A stretch of 64,000 nucleotides of DNA from Herminiimonas sp. KBW02 (GCF_003852535.1 NZ_QAJP01000004.1:420719-484718), one strand, 5' to 3'; shown: positions 1 to 12,015, counted from the first letter of the stretch. Made by a program: numbers and translations. The notes: a model not told the origin generated them from the letters alone.

Positions 1-54
1 TTGCCACGAAGAGAGAACAGTATCAGCAACATCAACACGAAACTAAGCACAGAA

Positions 55-933
55 TCAAATAATCCCACGTCGCTCCAGCCACTTCTGCCCAAACTGATTA
101 AACGCCAGGCCTCCCAGCACCAGTCCACAAGCGGCAAATTTCCACCACTGTAAAGTCTCGTCCAGTATCAAGGCGGCACACGCCATCCCGATGATGGGAA
201 CCAGCAAGGTAAACGGTGCAACCGTAGCAGCAGGGTATTTGCGCATCAGTACCGCCCACGCGCCAAAAGCAAACATCGTATTTGGATAAGCCTGATACAG
301 CACGGTGGCAAAGGCACGCCAGTTCATGTTGTGTGCAGTCGTCACCCAGCCTTGTGTACCTTCCATCAATAGCGATGCAATCAGCAATGGTGGCAGTGAG
401 ATGAGTGAGCCCCAGATCATGAGGGCCAAAGGATTTACCTTGCCTATTTTCTTGGTGACGATGTTGCCGCTGGCCCAGCACAGGCTGGCGATGATGACCA
501 GCATGAAGCCTATCAGTGTCGCCTTGCTTTCCAGTTTGTAGGCCACCAGTGCCATGCCGCAGAAGGAGATGAGCGCACCGACCAGCTGCGTGATGCGCGG
601 ACGTTCACCGACGAACAGGATGGCCAGCGCGATGGTGAAGAATACTTGCAGCTGCATCACGAGCGAAGCCAGACCGGATGTCAGCCCGAGCTGCATGCCA
701 GTGAACAGGAAGGTGAATTGCAGCGCGAATTGAAACAGGCCGAAGGCGCACAACAGCTGCCATGGAATCGCCGGTCGCTTGATGAAAAAGGCCATCGGTA
801 AAGCAGCGAAGGCGAAGCGTAGTACGGTGAGTGCAATCGGCGACAGGTCGTGCAAACCGATTTTGATGACAACAAAGTTGAGGCCCCAGATACTGACGAT
901 CGCAAGCGCAAGCAGGATATCGGTGGGACTCAT
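55..933 (-). CDS. eamA: EamA-family amino-acid metabolite exporter
   Basis: A 292-residue inner-membrane protein of the drug/metabolite transporter superfamily with about ten hydrophobic helices arranged as two EamA repeats (roughly residues 5-135 and 145-285). The N-terminal stretch around WGLNFVVIKIGLH and the segment around GLASLVMQLQVFFTI closely recall E. coli EamA, which exports O-acetylserine and cysteine. The substrate here is inferred from that resemblance; the superfamily and topology are clear. The start is the ATG at 933. The gene lies in the same direction as the downstream-numbered kinase gene but 95 bp apart, so co-transcription is possible but not shown. Nothing looks truncated. 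Confidence 0.88.
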   Translation of the reverse strand: MSPTDILLALAIVSIWGLNFVVIKIGLHDLSPIALTVLRFAFAALPMAFFIKRPAIPWQLLCAFGLFQFALQFTFLFTGMQLGLTSGLASLVMQLQVFFTIALAILFVGERPRITQLVGALISFCGMALVAYKLESKATLIGFMLVIIASLCWASGNIVTKKIGKVNPLALMIWGSLISLPPLLIASLLMEGTQGWVTTAHNMNWRAFATVLYQAYPNTMFAFGAWAVLMRKYPAATVAPFTLLVPIIGMACAALILDETLQWWKFAACGLVLGGLAFNQFGQKWLERRGII

Positions 934-1027
934 GAGAAATACAGCTTTCTAAACACGAGATTTTAATACGATTCGACTTTGTCAGCTGGACGCGGCCTGG
1001 ACGAGCCTGCTGCTGAGTTGGCAGCTG

Positions 1028-2065
1028 TTAGCCTTGCCAGAGCGTATAGGCGACAAGCAGCAACGCTACCAGACCGCCACATATCGGCCAGAACAGGCGT
1101 GATTGCTGGAGCGGCAAGGATTCGACAGTGGCTTCTATATCTTCCAGCTTGGGTTTTCGGCCGTTTTCACGTCGTGTACGGGCGACGAAGCGCTTGATGT
1201 CCAGCGCCATGTCCTGCGCATTTTGATAGCGTTTGTCGGTCTTTTTGCTCATCGCCTTCATGACAATTTTCGACAACGCCAAAGGCACACTGGCCTCGAC
1301 CTTATGTGGTTCGGCGACGGCCTTGAACGAGATATGGTGTAGCAATTTTTCGGTATCACTGGCCTGGAAAGGTTTGCGTCCAGTCAGCATTTCATACATC
1401 ACCGCGCCCAGTGAATAGATGTCGGTGCGTGTATCGACGGCCAGGCCCATCGCCTGTTCCGGCGACATGTAATTGGGCGTGCCGAGAATGTTGTCGTGGA
1501 ATAGCGTGTAGGGATCTTCGCTCTTGTTCAACTGGTCGGCGACGCGATTCGGTGCGCGCGCGATACCGAAGTCCACTACTTTGGGTTGCAGGTCTGCGCT
1601 GAGGAAGATATTTGCTGGTTTAATGTCGCGATGTACGACGCCGTTCTTGTGCGCATGATCCAGCGCATCGGCGATTTTCCAGCTGATCGAGGCGGTTTCG
1701 CTCGCACTGAACAGGTGGCCGCCATCCAGCATCTTGTTCAACTCACGGCCTTGCAGATATTCCATCGCGATATAGGTTGCATCGCCTTCGCTGGAGGCTT
1801 CGTAAATCGTGACGATGTTGGCATGCGCCAGTCGCCCGGCGGCGCGCGCTTCATTGATGAAATGTTGTTCGTGCTGCTTTTTCTCTACCAGCGACAGTTT
1901 GCTGCGGAAGGTTTTGATGGCGACGTCGCGGTCTATCACGGGGTCGTGCGCCAGATAGACCACGCCGATGGAGCCACGTCCGAGTTCATGTTTGATCGCG
2001 AAGCGACCGACGCGTATCAGCCTGGTTTGCGTGCTGCCGTTGGGGAGAGAGGGGCTGAATTTCAT
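1028..2065 (-). CDS. Membrane-anchored eukaryotic-type serine/threonine protein kinase
   Basis: A protein kinase of the Hanks (PknB-like) type. Visible signatures, counted from the ATG at 2065, are the glycine-rich loop GRGSIGVVYLA near residue 30, the lysine of VAIK near 51, the catalytic loop HRDIKPANIF near 145-154, the DFG motif near 165 and the SPEQ of the activation segment. A single hydrophobic helix at the extreme C-terminus would place the kinase domain in the cytoplasm as a tail-anchored protein. No PASTA or other extracellular sensor follows, which is unusual for PknB relatives. An upstream GTG at 2083 would add six residues; neither start has a clear ribosome-binding site. No phosphatase or obvious substrate gene lies next to it, so its target is unknown. 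Confidence 0.9.
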   Translation of the reverse strand: MKFSPSLPNGSTQTRLIRVGRFAIKHELGRGSIGVVYLAHDPVIDRDVAIKTFRSKLSLVEKKQHEQHFINEARAAGRLAHANIVTIYEASSEGDATYIAMEYLQGRELNKMLDGGHLFSASETASISWKIADALDHAHKNGVVHRDIKPANIFLSADLQPKVVDFGIARAPNRVADQLNKSEDPYTLFHDNILGTPNYMSPEQAMGLAVDTRTDIYSLGAVMYEMLTGRKPFQASDTEKLLHHISFKAVAEPHKVEASVPLALSKIVMKAMSKKTDKRYQNAQDMALDIKRFVARTRRENGRKPKLEDIEATVESLPLQQSRLFWPICGGLVALLLVAYTLWQG

Positions 2066-2152
2066 CGTGTAACTAGCATGCACTGCGGCGCTGGTACTGG
2101 CAAGGGCAGACAGTGAAATAGTTGCCAGTAATCAACGTAAATTTGACAATAT

Positions 2153-3310
2153 TTAACGTTTAAACGGATTCCGTTCATTCAGTTCATCGATGTAGGAATC
2201 GATACCGCCGCTTTCGCGTTTCAGGAAATCTTCGATTGCATCTGAAAACACCGGATGCGCCAGCCAGTGCGCAGACCAGGTTTTTTGTGGCAGGAAGCCG
2301 CGCGCCATTTTGTGTTCCCCCTGGGCACCGCCTTCAAAGCACGCCATGTTGCTGGCGATGCAGAATTCCAGCGGCTGGTAATAGGCTGTTTCAAAATGCA
2401 GGCAATCGATATGCTGCAGCGCGCCCCAGTAACGACCGTAAACGGTTTGCTCGTCGTGAATCAGCAGTGACGAAGCGATAGGGAGGCCATCCCTTTCGGC
2501 CACGATCAGCAGAATGTTTTGCGGCATGTTTGCGCCTATACGCTGGAAGAAATCCAGGTTCAGGTAAGGCGTCGAATGATGCATCGCATAGGTGCGGTCG
2601 TAGCAGCGCTTGAAAAACATCCAGTCATCTGCGCTCGCTTCGTGCCCGGAAATATGGCGAAAGCTGACGCCCGCCTCCTGTACCTTGCGTCGCTCAGCGC
2701 GGATGTTTTTGCGTTTCTTGCGTTCCAGCGTCGCCAGGAATTCTTCAAAGTTGCGATATCCGGCATTGAGCCAGTGGAATTGCACGCCGCTACGCAGCAT
2801 GAAGCCGGCTGCGCGCAATTGCTCTGCCTGCTCCGCTGGCGGGTAGAGGATGTGGGTAGAGGAGAAGGAATTGTTTTGCTGCACATTGCCGATGGCGGCA
2901 ATCAGGGCTGCCCTGGCCTCATCGTCGCGCGCCAGCAGACGGCTGCCAGTGACAGGCGTGAACGGAATGGCGGACAGCAGCTTTGGGTAGTATTGCAAGC
3001 CGTTGCGCTCATAGGCATCTGCCCAGGCCCAGTCAAATACGTATTCGCCATACGAGTGTCCCTTGGCATACAAGGGCAGGGCAGCGGCCAGCTCCTGCTC
3101 GCGCCAGAGCGTCAGGAATTGTGGCTGCCAGCCGGATTTGACCGAAGCGGAGCCGCTTTCATGCAAGGCGTCCAGAAAGGCGTAAGAGAGGAAAGGATTG
3201 GCGTCGGCCTGTAGTTGTACCAGTGCATCCCAGGCGTTTTGACCGATTTCTGATAAAGAAGAAACGATACGCGTGCGATAATTAACAAATTGATTAACGG
3301 ATTCACTCAC
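2153..3310 (-). CDS. GNAT-fold acyltransferase of the COG3146 (DUF482) family
   Basis: A 385-residue protein matching the COG3146 family, relatives of peptidyl-tRNA-dependent FemX-like and GNAT acyltransferases often labelled 'peptidogalycan biosynthesis protein'. Characteristic parts are a charged stretch with ERKKRKNIRAERRKV near residue 200, the segment DWMFFKRCYDRTYAMH, and the C-terminal ARGFLPQKTWSAHWLAHP typical of the family. It reads from a GTG at 3310, with no competing in-frame ATG close by. It is divergent from nadE, sharing a 78-bp promoter region. The true substrate of this family is not established, so only the fold is called. Confidence 0.8.
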   Translation of the reverse strand: MSESVNQFVNYRTRIVSSLSEIGQNAWDALVQLQADANPFLSYAFLDALHESGSASVKSGWQPQFLTLWREQELAAALPLYAKGHSYGEYVFDWAWADAYERNGLQYYPKLLSAIPFTPVTGSRLLARDDEARAALIAAIGNVQQNNSFSSTHILYPPAEQAEQLRAAGFMLRSGVQFHWLNAGYRNFEEFLATLERKKRKNIRAERRKVQEAGVSFRHISGHEASADDWMFFKRCYDRTYAMHHSTPYLNLDFFQRIGANMPQNILLIVAERDGLPIASSLLIHDEQTVYGRYWGALQHIDCLHFETAYYQPLEFCIASNMACFEGGAQGEHKMARGFLPQKTWSAHWLAHPVFSDAIEDFLKRESGGIDSYIDELNERNPFKR

Positions 3311-3388
3311 TTTGATTCAACTTTATCCTAGCGTTTAGTTGCTTCAGCTTTCTTTATCGGGCAGTTTTTCTCAGTTTTTATACACGCC

Positions 3389-5002
3389 ATGACAGTCAAA
3401 GTAGCCATCGCGCAGATCAACAGTACAGTCGGCGATCTCGCCGGTAACCGTGCCAAGATTGCCGAATTCTCCCGCCGCGCCGCTGAGCAGGGTGCCGACA
3501 TCGTATTGACACCGGAGTTGTCGCTGGTCGGCTATCCGCCGGAAGATTTGTTACTGCGTCAGTCATTCTACGCAAAAAGCTCGGAGACGTTGCTTGCACT
3601 TGCAAGCGATCTGGCTCCGCTGCATGGCTTGCATGTCGTCGTCGGTCATCCATTCGAACAGGACGGGTTGCGCTATAACGCCGCGTCAGTGCTGCTGAAC
3701 GGCAAAATCGCTGCTACTTACTGCAAGCATGATTTGCCGAACGCGACCGTGTTTGATGAGAAGCGCTACTTCACATCAGTCGATGAACCGCTGGTGTTTG
3801 AAGTGAAGGGTGTGCGTTTCGGTATTAATATTTGTGAAGATACCTGGTTCCCGCATGCACCTGCACGTGCCGCCGAAGCGGGGGCGCAAGTATTGCTGGT
3901 ACCGAATGGCTCACCGTTCCACATGAACAAGCAGCATTTGCGCGTTGATGTCATGCATGCGAATGTAACGACGCACGGCATGAGCCTGGTGTACGCGAAT
4001 CTGGTCGGTGGCCAGGATGAATTGATTTTCGACGGCAATTCCTTCGTCCTGGATCAGGCTGGTGAGATACGCGCTCAGTTGCAGCACTGTGTCGAAGATT
4101 TGCAGATTATTGAATTCCAGGGCGGGCAACCAGTAGACGGCACCATCGTCGAAGAGTTATCAGTCGAAGCGCAGGTTTATAAAGCGCTGGTGCTGGGTGT
4201 GCGCGATTACATAGGTAAGAATGGTTTCCCGGGTGCGCTGATCGGTATGTCGGGTGGCGTGGATTCGGCGCTCACGCTGGCGATTGCTGTGGATGCACTG
4301 GGGGCAGACAAGGTGCGCACGATCATGATGCCGTCGCCTTATACCGCCGAGATTTCCTGGGTCGATTCGCGCGACATGGTCAAGCGCGTTGGTGTGCGCT
4401 ATGACGAGATCGGTATTAACGACTGTTTCGAAGCATTCAACCGTACTTTGGCCGAAGAGTTCAAAGGCCAGAAGCTGGATACGACAGAAGAAAACATCCA
4501 GGCACGCATCCGCGGCACCATTCTGATGGCGCTGTCGAACAAGTATGGCTCCATCGTCCTGACGACCGGTAACAAGAGTGAGATGGCGGTCGGCTATTGC
4601 ACGCTGTACGGTGACATGGCGGGCGGCTTCGCAGTGCTTAAGGATATTGCGAAAACGCTGGTGTATCGCCTGTGTACTTATCGTAACTCGGTATCCGACG
4701 TGATTCCTGAACGTATCCTGACCCGTGCGCCGTCGGCTGAATTGCGCCCGGATCAGACTGACCAGGATTCGCTGCCGCCGTATGATGTGCTGGACGGCAT
4801 CATGCAAATGTATATGGAAGAGAACCAGAGCGGCGCCGATATCATTGCTGCCGGTTATCGCCAGGAAGACGTGGTGCGTATCACCCACCTGATCAAAATC
4901 AACGAATACAAGCGGCGCCAGTCGCCGGTCGGTATTCGCGTCACACACCGGGCTTTCGGGCGTGACTGGCGTTATCCGATTACATCAAAATTCCGCGAAT
5001 GA
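3389..5002 (+). CDS. nadE: Glutamine-dependent NAD+ synthetase
   Basis: Catalyses the last step of NAD biosynthesis, amidating deamido-NAD+ using ammonia from glutamine. The 537-residue protein has the two expected domains: an N-terminal nitrilase-type glutaminase (residues about 1-250, with the catalytic-triad glutamate in LTPELSLVGYPPEDLL, a lysine in the CKHDLPN region and the cysteine of GINICEDTWFP) and a C-terminal synthetase domain with the PP-loop SGGVDSALT near residue 290. The length is normal for the bacterial two-domain enzyme. The start is the ATG at 3389. It precedes glnB on the same strand by 85 bp, a common pairing in beta- and gammaproteobacteria that links NAD and nitrogen metabolism. 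Confidence 0.96.
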   Translation: MTVKVAIAQINSTVGDLAGNRAKIAEFSRRAAEQGADIVLTPELSLVGYPPEDLLLRQSFYAKSSETLLALASDLAPLHGLHVVVGHPFEQDGLRYNAASVLLNGKIAATYCKHDLPNATVFDEKRYFTSVDEPLVFEVKGVRFGINICEDTWFPHAPARAAEAGAQVLLVPNGSPFHMNKQHLRVDVMHANVTTHGMSLVYANLVGGQDELIFDGNSFVLDQAGEIRAQLQHCVEDLQIIEFQGGQPVDGTIVEELSVEAQVYKALVLGVRDYIGKNGFPGALIGMSGGVDSALTLAIAVDALGADKVRTIMMPSPYTAEISWVDSRDMVKRVGVRYDEIGINDCFEAFNRTLAEEFKGQKLDTTEENIQARIRGTILMALSNKYGSIVLTTGNKSEMAVGYCTLYGDMAGGFAVLKDIAKTLVYRLCTYRNSVSDVIPERILTRAPSAELRPDQTDQDSLPPYDVLDGIMQMYMEENQSGADIIAAGYRQEDVVRITHLIKINEYKRRQSPVGIRVTHRAFGRDWRYPITSKFRE

Positions 5003-5069
5003 TGGCAAAATGAACGAAAGTTTTCCGCCGGAGCCATCCGCCCGGCGTAGACTTATGCAAGTGCACTAA

Positions 5070-5426
<357 letters not shown>

Positions 5427-5449
5427 GGCTTACTTCAGACTGTATGCGT

Positions 5450-5470
5450 GGCCGTATCCTGAATACGGCC
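5450..5470. terminator. Hairpin between the convergent glnB and smr genes
   Basis: A perfect 8-bp stem (GGCCGTAT/ATACGGCC) with a five-base loop sits between the two convergent stop codons. Only a short T run follows, so it may be a weak or bidirectional terminator. Confidence 0.5.
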
Positions 5471-5480
5471 GCGGCTGGTT

Positions 5481-6122
5481 TTAGCTTGCCCTGAGCAGTA
5501 CGATCAAGGCACCGGCGCCACCGTCGGCCGCCTTGGCCTGGCAAAAGGCGATGACTTCGTCTTTCTGCGTCAGCCAATTCCTTACCTTGTTTTTCAAAAC
5601 GGGCTCTTTGTTGATCGAGCCCAGTCCCTTGCCGTGGATCACGCGTACGCAGCGCAAGCCGCGTTTCACCGCGCCACGCAGATACTCACCCAATGCTTCC
5701 CGTGCCTCATCGGTACGTAATCCATGCAGGTCCAGCTGGCTCTGTATGACCCAGTGACCGCGGCGTAGCTTGCGTATCACGTCAGGTCCTATGCCATTGC
5801 GCGCATAGCTGAGCGCTTCATCGGTATCGAGCAGGGTTTCGACAGTGAAGTCGTCCGACATGGATTCACGCAGGGCTGCTTCTTCATCGGCCAGGCGCTG
5901 GCGTGCGATAGGCAACGGGCGCGGGCTGCTGGCGTGGTGTTTATTGGAGGGATTCAATGGCGCGACCTCGCCTATGCTGCGGCGGAACAGGTCGGCTTCG
6001 AGTGCGGCAGTTTTTTCTGCCTGCAGGCGTTCGGCTTCAGCGATCTTGCGTGCTTCTTCCTGCTTCTTCAAATCCTTGTGCAAAGATTTGAGTGCGGCAA
6101 AATCCTTGATAGAAGCAGGCAT
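5481..6122 (-). CDS. Smr/MutS2-type endonuclease domain protein
   Basis: A 213-residue protein with an N-terminal charged, probably coiled-coil segment (repeated Lys/Glu/Ala around residues 10-55) and a C-terminal Smr domain. The domain carries the diagnostic QLDLHGLRTDEARE motif near residue 130 and the HGKGLGS motif near 165. Smr domains bind or nick nucleic acids; stand-alone proteins of this kind (YdaL/SmrA-like) have been linked to RNA or branched-DNA cleavage, but the in vivo role is not settled. The gene is the next one after trxB on the minus strand, about 100 bp away. Confidence 0.88.
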   Translation of the reverse strand: MPASIKDFAALKSLHKDLKKQEEARKIAEAERLQAEKTAALEADLFRRSIGEVAPLNPSNKHHASSPRPLPIARQRLADEEAALRESMSDDFTVETLLDTDEALSYARNGIGPDVIRKLRRGHWVIQSQLDLHGLRTDEAREALGEYLRGAVKRGLRCVRVIHGKGLGSINKEPVLKNKVRNWLTQKDEVIAFCQAKAADGGAGALIVLLRAS

Positions 6123-6220
6123 GGTGGTACGTCCAAATGGCTAGAGGCTGAAGCAAACGAAACTGAATATAACTACGCGCAGCATGCCGGTACTCAGCCC
6201 GGCATGCGCTGAACTGCTAA

Positions 6221-7240
<1,020 letters not shown>

Positions 7241-7469
7241 TTATATATGTCGCTCCGGCATCAAATTTCAAGCTGTTCCTGAATTATTCGGTGTAACCGG
7301 GAAAAACTGGTTAAGATTATAGACGAACCAGCCGCTCCAGCAGGGGCGGCGGCCAGAAACGGCGCTTACCTGAGCTTTTATTCTGTGCTTTTTGCAGTAT
7401 TTACGCCGTTTGCCGCGTTACCCGCGGCAGTCGTGCATGTTGATTATTGACGCTACCGCGTCTGGATTT

Positions 7470-9803
7470 ATGACTAAAACAAGCCAAGCCTACACTCGCA
7501 AGACCGACGCCACAAAAGCCCCTCCACTACCGGGCAGACTCGTGCGGCTTCTGTCCGAAGCACGCTGGTTGATACTTGCCGCTCTGACCTTATACCTGAT
7601 CCTGATTTTCCTGACCTATTCGCCGGTTGATCCGGGCTGGTCGCACGCGAATGTCGTGAGCAAGCTGAATAACCTCGGCGGCCGTGTCGGTGCCTGGATG
7701 GCCGATTTGCTGTTATTCATTTTCGGCTTATCTGCGTGGTGGATTTGCGTCTTCCTGCTACGCCATGTCTGGGTTGGCTATCGCCGCCTGTCGCAACGCT
7801 TTCTGCTGAAAAAAGAACCAGAGCCTGAACATCATCAGGAAGGTTTGATCCGCGGCATAGGTTTCTTCCTGCTGATGACCGGTAGTGTGGCGCTGGAATA
7901 TTTGCGCATGCACTCGCTCAAGGCGCAGTTGCCACGCTCGCCAGGCGGTGTGCTGGGTGAGTTGATCGGTAGCGCCGCACAAAGCACTTTCGGCTTCATG
8001 GGCGCGACGCTGTTGCTCCTGCTCGTGTTTGGCCTCGGCTTCAGCCTGTTCTTCCATGTTTCGTGGCTGGGTGTCGCTGAACGCATAGGCGAAACCATAG
8101 AGCTGGCTTTCCAGGCTATCCGTAACCTGTATGGTGCACGTGAAGATCGCAAGGTCGGCGTGGTGGCAGCGGTCAAGCGTGAAGAAGTCGTCGTCAACGA
8201 ACGGGCGAAGATCGTCGACGCGCCGCCTATCCGCATCGAGCCGCAAATCATCGCCGTGCCGAAATCGGAACGCGTGGAAAAAGAACGTCAGGTTTCCTTG
8301 TTCAACGATTTGCCGGATACCAATCTGCCGCCGCTGTCCTTGCTGGATGAAGCACCGCAATCGCAGGAAACCGTCAGCATCGAAACCCTGGAATTCACCA
8401 GCCGCCTGATCGAGAAAAAACTCTCCGACTTCGGCATCGTCGTGAAAGTAGTCGCGGCATATCCTGGCCCGGTCGTCACGCGTTATGAAATCGAACCGGC
8501 CACCGGCGTTAAAGGCAGCCAGATCGTCGGTCTGGCACGTGACCTCGCGCGTTCCTTGTCGCTGACTTCTATCCGTGTGGTGGAAACCATACCGGGTAAA
8601 AACTACATGGCGCTTGAGCTGCCTAATCCTAAGCGCCAGATTGTGCGCCTGACCGAGATCGTCAGCTCCAAGGTGTACAACGATAGTTCGTCCAGCCTGA
8701 CCGTCGCGCTGGGCAAGGATATCGCCGGTAATCCGGTGGTCGCCGATCTCGCCAAGATGCCGCACTTGCTGGTGGCGGGTACCACCGGCTCCGGTAAATC
8801 GGTCGGTATTAATGCAACCATCCTCTCGCTGCTCTACAAATCCGATCCGAATCAGGTACGCCTGATCCTGATCGATCCGAAGATGCTGGAGCTGTCGATT
8901 TACGAAGGCATTCCGCATCTGCTGGCACCTGTGGTCACCGACATGCGCCAGGCTGGCCATGCGCTGAACTGGGGCGTCAACGAGATGGAACGCCGCTACA
9001 AGCTGATGAGCAAACTCGGTGTGCGTAACCTCGCTGGCTACAACACCAAGATCGCCGAAGCGGAAAAGAACGAACAAAAAATACCGAATCCTTTCAGCCT
9101 GACACCGGACGCACCGGAACCACTGGAAAAACTGCCGACCATCGTCATCATCATCGACGAATTGGCAGATCTGATGATGGTGGTTGGTAAGAAGGTCGAA
9201 GAACTGATTGCACGTATTGCGCAAAAAGCGCGCGCGGCTGGTATCCACCTGATCCTGGCAACGCAACGTCCGTCGGTAGACGTCATCACCGGTCTGATCA
9301 AGGCGAATATCCCGACCCGTATCGCATTCCAGGTCAGCAGCAAAATCGACTCGCGTACCATCCTCGACCAAATGGGGGCGGAAGCACTGCTGGGGATGGG
9401 TGATATGTTGTACATGCCGCCTGGCACCGGCCTACCGGTACGTGTGCATGGTGCCTTTGTTTCCGACGATGAAGTGCACCGCGTGGTTGATCACCTGAAA
9501 GCACAGGGTGAACCAAACTATATCGAAGGCATCTTAGAAGGGGGCGTTGCTGAAGACGGCGACTTGTCACTCGGTGCCGAAGGTGGAGCCGGTGGCGAAG
9601 CGGATGCCTTGTATGACCAGGCGGTGGCGATCGTATTGAAGAACCGCCGTGCATCCATCTCGCTGGTGCAGCGCCATTTGCGCATAGGCTATAACCGTGC
9701 TGCGCGTCTGCTGGAGCAGATGGAGCAAAGCGGTCTGGTCTCCACCATGCAATCCAACGGTAACCGGGAAATCCTGGTGCCGGCTGGAAATACTGCTGAA
9801 TAA
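7470..9803 (+). CDS. ftsK: DNA translocase FtsK
   Basis: Septum-located DNA pump that drives chromosome dimer resolution and terminus segregation during division. The N-terminus holds about four to five membrane helices (residues 25-190), followed by a short charged linker, then the alpha/beta RecA-like motor with Walker A in [13 protein letters not shown], Walker B in [14 protein letters not shown], and a C-terminal gamma winged-helix domain (from [17 protein letters not shown]) that reads KOPS sites. I chose the ATG at 7470 (MTKTSQAY) because homologues begin near here; an in-frame ATG at 7437 and a TTG at 7392 lie upstream. The linker is short compared with E. coli FtsK, normal for this class. 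Confidence 0.95.
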   Translation: MTKTSQAYTRKTDATKAPPLPGRLVRLLSEARWLILAALTLYLILIFLTYSPVDPGWSHANVVSKLNNLGGRVGAWMADLLLFIFGLSAWWICVFLLRHVWVGYRRLSQRFLLKKEPEPEHHQEGLIRGIGFFLLMTGSVALEYLRMHSLKAQLPRSPGGVLGELIGSAAQSTFGFMGATLLLLLVFGLGFSLFFHVSWLGVAERIGETIELAFQAIRNLYGAREDRKVGVVAAVKREEVVVNERAKIVDAPPIRIEPQIIAVPKSERVEKERQVSLFNDLPDTNLPPLSLLDEAPQSQETVSIETLEFTSRLIEKKLSDFGIVVKVVAAYPGPVVTRYEIEPATGVKGSQIVGLARDLARSLSLTSIRVVETIPGKNYMALELPNPKRQIVRLTEIVSSKVYNDSSSSLTVALGKDIAGNPVVADLAKMPHLLVAGTTGSGKSVGINATILSLLYKSDPNQVRLILIDPKMLELSIYEGIPHLLAPVVTDMRQAGHALNWGVNEMERRYKLMSKLGVRNLAGYNTKIAEAEKNEQKIPNPFSLTPDAPEPLEKLPTIVIIIDELADLMMVVGKKVEELIARIAQKARAAGIHLILATQRPSVDVITGLIKANIPTRIAFQVSSKIDSRTILDQMGAEALLGMGDMLYMPPGTGLPVRVHGAFVSDDEVHRVVDHLKAQGEPNYIEGILEGGVAEDGDLSLGAEGGAGGEADALYDQAVAIVLKNRRASISLVQRHLRIGYNRAARLLEQMEQSGLVSTMQSNGNREILVPAGNTAE

Positions 9804-9811
9804 AGGATGGT

Positions 9812-10480
9812 ATGAAGCAATCGCAATCTCTTGTTACAAAATTCTTTGCACCACGTACTTTGCTCGTGAGTGCCTTGCTGCTGGGTGCTGCTTTGGCAGT
9901 GCCACGCTACGCTCACGCTGCTGCGCTTGAACAGTTTAAATCGTTCGTCTCGTCCACCCAGGCGGCGCGCGGTGAGTTCACGCAGCAACTGGTGAAAGTG
10001 GAAAGCGGTAACACCAAGGTCTCGAACAAATCGACGGGTACTTTCACCTTCGCACGTCCCGGCAAATTCATCTGGACTTATCAAAAGCCGTACGAGCAAT
10101 TGCTGCAGGCTGACGGTGACAAGCTCTACATCTACGATAAAGATTTGAATCAGGTCACGATCAAGAAGCTGGGCGATGCGCTCGGTTCTTCGCCTGCTGC
10201 CATCCTGTTCGGCAGCAATGACCTGGAAAAGAACTTTACGCTGAAAGAAGCAGGTAGCAAGAATGGACTGGAGTGGCTGGAAGCCACACCTAAAGCCAAG
10301 GACACTACCTTTGATCACATCGGCATCGGTTTGCGTAATGGCGTGCCGGAAGCGATGGAACTGCGTGATTCGTTTGGCCAGATATCGTTGCTGACCTTTA
10401 CCAAGTTTGAAAAGAACCCGCCTATGCCGGCGAATCAGTTCAAATTCGTGGTGCCTAAAGGCGCTGACGTTTTTCAGTAA
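9812..10480 (+). CDS. lolA: Outer-membrane lipoprotein carrier protein
   Basis: Periplasmic chaperone that carries lipoproteins from the LolCDE transporter to LolB at the outer membrane. The 222-residue precursor has a signal peptide (positive start [10 protein letters not shown], hydrophobic core [14 protein letters not shown], likely cleavage after AHA or AAA near residue 30). The mature part shows the LolA fold signature [11 protein letters not shown] and [19 protein letters not shown], with the conserved arginine and the hydrophobic cavity strands. It begins eight bases after the ftsK stop, so it is very probably translated from the same transcript. Confidence 0.95.
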   Translation: MKQSQSLVTKFFAPRTLLVSALLLGAALAVPRYAHAAALEQFKSFVSSTQAARGEFTQQLVKVESGNTKVSNKSTGTFTFARPGKFIWTYQKPYEQLLQADGDKLYIYDKDLNQVTIKKLGDALGSSPAAILFGSNDLEKNFTLKEAGSKNGLEWLEATPKAKDTTFDHIGIGLRNGVPEAMELRDSFGQISLLTFTKFEKNPPMPANQFKFVVPKGADVFQ

Positions 10481-10522
10481 TTGCTCAATGCTGCCGTTGA
10501 CGGCAGCCCTGTAAAATAATCG

Positions 10523-10553
10523 CGACGCCAGTTGAAATATTCGACTGGCGTCG
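10523..10553. terminator. Stem-loop downstream of lolA
   Basis: A perfect 10-bp inverted repeat (CGACGCCAGT/ACTGGCGTCG) with an eleven-base loop lies 42 bp after lolA. It is followed by ATTTCATTCTT rather than a pure T run, so it is a plausible rather than strong terminator. Confidence 0.5.
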
Positions 10554-10645
10554 ATTTCATTCTTACTCTCGATTTTTTAAGTCAGGCGTTATGCGTTCCA
10601 TCCCTCTTGCCGAACCACATGCGTTGATTTGTGGAGATGTTCAAC

Positions 10646-11947
10646 ATGTCTGATTTGTTTGCACGCGAGCCTGCTGCGCCACTGGCGGAAGCACTGCGCC
10701 CCAAGACTCTGGACGAGGTAGTCGGGCAGTCGCATTTGCTGGGTGAGGGCAAGCCTTTAAGATTGGCCTTTCAGTCAGGCAAGCCGCATTCCATGATCTT
10801 CTGGGGCCCTCCAGGTGTGGGTAAGACCACACTGGCGCGACTCACCGCGAGTGCCTTCGAATGTGAGTTCATCGCTCTGTCTGCAGTGTTCTCCGGCGTG
10901 AAAGACATACGCGCGGCGATGGAGCAGGCCGAACAGAATCTTGCGATGGGCAAGCACACCATCTTGTTCGTGGATGAAATTCACAGATTCAATAAGTCGC
11001 AACAAGACGCGCTGTTGCCATATGCAGAAAGCGGCCTGGTCACCTTCATAGGCGCGACGACTGAAAACCCTTCGTTTGAAGTGAATTCGGCGCTCCTGTC
11101 ACGGGCCCAGGTCTATGTACTGAAGTCGCTGACCGACGACGAACTGAAGCAACTGCTGCAACGCGCGCAGGAAAAAGCACTGGGTGACCTGCAGTTTGAC
11201 GAGCAGGCGACGGATACCATTATTGGTTATGCGGATGGTGATGCGCGCAGATTCCTGAACCTGCTGGAGCAGACGAATACGGCGGCCAATACGACCGGCA
11301 CCAAGATAGTTACAGCTGATTTCCTGCAGAATGCATTAACCCTGAATTCAAGGCGCTTCGATAAAGGCGGCGATAATTTCTATGACCAGATTTCCGCCTT
11401 GCATAAATCCGTGCGTGGTTCGCATCCGGACGCGGCACTTTACTGGTTGACGCGCATGCTGGATGGCGGTGCTGATCCGCGTTACCTGTCACGGCGCATC
11501 GTGCGTATGGCGTGGGAGGATATAGGTTTGGCTGATCCACGGGCGATGCAGATCGCCAATGATGCAGCACTGACCTATGAGCGACTGGGTAGCCCGGAAG
11601 GGGAGTTGGCGCTGGGTCAGGCGGTCATCTATCTGGCCGTTGCGGCAAAAAGCAACGCGGGTTACAACGCGTACAACCAGGCTCGTGCGTTCGTGAAGCA
11701 GGACAAAAGCCGTGAGGTACCTGTGCATCTGCGCAATGCCCCGACCAAGCTGATGAAAGAACTGGGCTACGGTCACGAGTACAGATATGCGCATGATGAG
11801 CCGAATGCTTATGCCGCTGGCGAAACCTACCTGCCTGATGACCTGGACGAACCAGGCTGGTATCAGCCGGTGCCCCGAGGTCTTGAAATCAAGATCGCTG
11901 AAAAGCTGACTCTGCTGAAAAAGTGGGATGACGAAGCCGGGGAATAA
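10646..11947 (+). CDS. rarA: Replication-associated recombination protein A (AAA+ ATPase)
   Basis: RarA/MgsA, the bacterial WRNIP1 homologue, acts at stalled forks. The protein has an AAA+ domain with Walker A in [12 protein letters not shown] near residue 55, Walker B in [12 protein letters not shown] near 108, sensor 1 in [14 protein letters not shown], and the C-terminal MgsA helical domain with [22 protein letters not shown] prefer the ATG at 10646 (MSDLFAREP) because a GTGGAG element precedes it and homologues begin there; an in-frame GTG at 10631 adds five residues. It lies in the conserved ftsK-lolA-rarA-serS neighbourhood, here interrupted before serS by a minus-strand lipoprotein gene. 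Confidence 0.96.
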   Translation: MSDLFAREPAAPLAEALRPKTLDEVVGQSHLLGEGKPLRLAFQSGKPHSMIFWGPPGVGKTTLARLTASAFECEFIALSAVFSGVKDIRAAMEQAEQNLAMGKHTILFVDEIHRFNKSQQDALLPYAESGLVTFIGATTENPSFEVNSALLSRAQVYVLKSLTDDELKQLLQRAQEKALGDLQFDEQATDTIIGYADGDARRFLNLLEQTNTAANTTGTKIVTADFLQNALTLNSRRFDKGGDNFYDQISALHKSVRGSHPDAALYWLTRMLDGGADPRYLSRRIVRMAWEDIGLADPRAMQIANDAALTYERLGSPEGELALGQAVIYLAVAAKSNAGYNAYNQARAFVKQDKSREVPVHLRNAPTKLMKELGYGHEYRYAHDEPNAYAAGETYLPDDLDEPGWYQPVPRGLEIKIAEKLTLLKKWDDEAGE

Positions 11948-11984
11948 GGTCGGCATCCATGTCATTTTGAGTGGATAAGAAAAT

Positions 11985-12015
11985 AAAAAGCCAGTCTGCG
12001 TGACTGGCTTTTTTA
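11985..12015. terminator. Bidirectional terminator between rarA and the lipoprotein gene
   Basis: An 8-bp stem (AGCCAGTC/GACTGGCT) with a five-base loop is flanked by AAAAA on the left and TTTTTT on the right, so it can terminate both convergent transcripts. Confidence 0.88.

Noticed and set aside
7758-9371. Long minus-strand frame of 537 residues opposite ftsK
   Set aside because: It mirrors ftsK codon by codon, is rich in His/Arg/Gln as expected of antisense of GC-rich genes, and has no domain.
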